Part shown: positions 45,259 to 45,790 of the stretch, piece after piece
Position numbering within the stretch: position 1 is the stretch's first letter
Layout of the letters: each line of letters opens with the position of its first letter
NCBI GenBank assembly: GCA_009924095.1
Contig: RFSG01000011.1
Span: forward strand, 1 to 45,790
Length of the DNA: 45,790 bases
Source: Sphingobacteriia bacterium
GTDB lineage: Bacteria; Bacteroidota; Bacteroidia; J057; RFSG01
Reading direction: 5' to 3'
The notes under the pieces: generated by a model
The model's database searches: none
The model's input: the letters and a program-made list of their open reading frames with translations, nothing else
What the model was told of the DNA's origin: nothing
Program-made: the position numbers and the translations under genes

Positions 45259-45303
45259 CTAAATGTGCATTCGCTTTCGTTTTGGCGCTTTGGGAATAGC
45301 CAA
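45259..45303 (-). other. 14-codon basic reading frame after the receiver gene
   Basis: One base after the receiver stop codon, TTG at 45303 opens a frame (Ala-Ile-Pro-Lys-Ala-Pro-Lys-Arg-Lys-Arg-Met-His-Ile) that ends at TAG 45259-45261, just before the terminator. Six or so of 14 residues are basic. It may be chance; it is listed because it fills the gap exactly. No known peptide is recognised. Confidence 0.15.
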
Positions 45304-45304
45304 T

Positions 45305-45742
45305 TTATGTAATTATAGGTAGGTAGGATTCTTTTTCAAGCATGGTCATTACAGCGGTAAGGTGGGCTAAATCTCCAACCCCTTTTTGAATGAAGGCATA
45401 CACGCCTGCATTTCTTACCTCTATCTCTAAATTCAACCTTTGCTTCCCAGTGAAATAAACCACTTTGGTATGCGGACTTAATTCCTGAATCTGAGTTAAA
45501 ACTTGCTGACCATTCGTTCCCGGAAGGTTATGATCTAGAAAAATCACATCTGGTCTTTGGGGAAGCGCCTTTAAACAGGCATTCGCCTCTTGAAATAATT
45601 TTATATTGTAATACCCTAAAACCCGAAGATGGTGTTCATAGATTTTACTACAAAATATATCGTCATCTAACCAAAAAATACGGATTGCTTTGCTATTATT
45701 CACCTGACAAATAAAATTCAGGATACTAATAGAAAATATCAT
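45305..45742 (-). CDS. stand-alone receiver domain protein (CheY-like)
   Basis: The product is one receiver domain without an output part: IFWLDDD (acidic triad near 26-28), phospho-acceptor Asp70 in VIFLDHNLPGTNG, Thr98 in VYFTGK, Lys120 in FIQKGV. It may act as a phosphate sink, shuttle or protein-binding switch, plausibly with the kinase and regulator that follow on the same strand. The terminator after it suggests its own transcript. ATG 45742 gives 145 residues with an extra 13-residue hydrophobic lead; a GTG at about 45703 (VNNSKAIRIFW) is the alternative and fits the receiver boundary better. Confidence 0.8.
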   Translation of the reverse strand: MIFSISILNFICQVNNSKAIRIFWLDDDIFCSKIYEHHLRVLGYYNIKLFQEANACLKALPQRPDVIFLDHNLPGTNGQQVLTQIQELSPHTKVVYFTGKQRLNLEIEVRNAGVYAFIQKGVGDLAHLTAVMTMLEKESYLPIIT

Positions 45743-45790
45743 GCCAAGAATACAATTATCTAATTTTCAATATTTTATGATTATGAATAA

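Noticed and set aside
1..45790. Search for phage, integrase, transposase, restriction-modification or CRISPR-associated genes
   Set aside because: No frame with such motifs was seen on either strand; DUF2442 alone is not evidence of a defence island.

Overview
The window is a chromosomal segment of a Bacteroidota bacterium. The main signs are: T9SS sorting domains of type A (C-terminus of the 15904-19242 product) and type B (C-terminus of the 32615-36763 product); a DUF4290 gene directly in front of murA; Bacteroidota-style promoter elements (TAnnTTTG-like -7 boxes) with poor Shine-Dalgarno sites; a DAHP synthase-chorismate mutase fusion; SprB-type repeats; and AT-rich codon use. I cannot place it below phylum. 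I see no prophage, integrase, transposase, CRISPR array, rRNA or tRNA.

Layout. (1) 1-5160 is loose and partly decayed. It holds the 5' end of an ABC-2 permease gene that lacks a normal start codon, an outer-membrane barrel gene broken by one in-frame stop, a coding-like scrap at 1358-1500, the ribosomal protein operon rplM-rpsI-rpsB with a strong terminator and no tsf after it, and three small reverse-strand genes (DUF2442, a membrane protein, a secreted protein). (2) 5197-13616 is a DNA-repair block: AddA-like helicase-nuclease, AddB-like nuclease with an iron-sulfur cysteine set, and a PcrA/UvrD helicase. Two stacked inverted repeats lie just upstream. (3) 13737-15808 is DUF4290-murA. (4) 15904-21598 runs from a secreted transglutaminase-like T9SS protein through an overlapping thioredoxin-like gene to grpE-dnaJ. 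(5) 21684-24973, reverse strand, carries DAHP synthase/chorismate mutase and recQ. (6) 25050-28682 has kdsD and manC (surface sugar synthesis) facing a multi-span GT-C-like membrane protein. (7) 28834-36763, reverse strand, encodes exported proteins: a TolB-propeller/amidohydrolase, a DUF1573-like protein and a 1382-residue SprB/PKD T9SS protein. (8) 36936-39232 is feoA-feoB, whose end overlaps the end of the next gene. (9) 39214-45742, reverse strand, is a signalling group: a stand-alone receiver, a sigma-54 response regulator and a 1514-residue hybrid histidine kinase with a C-terminal HPt.

Working together. AddAB, PcrA and RecQ cover double-strand-break resection and helicase repair. MurA, KdsD and ManC feed cell-wall and surface-polysaccharide synthesis. 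The T9SS cargo and DUF1573 proteins act at or beyond the outer membrane. The kinase, sigma-54 regulator and receiver look like one multi-step phosphorelay of unknown stimulus. I found no clear new defence or mobile system. The items I would look at first are the DUF4290 protein with an RGG/Asn-rich tail coupled to murA, the DUF1573/SprB-protein pair, the secreted transglutaminase-like protein, the stacked inverted repeats before addA, and the decayed 5' region.
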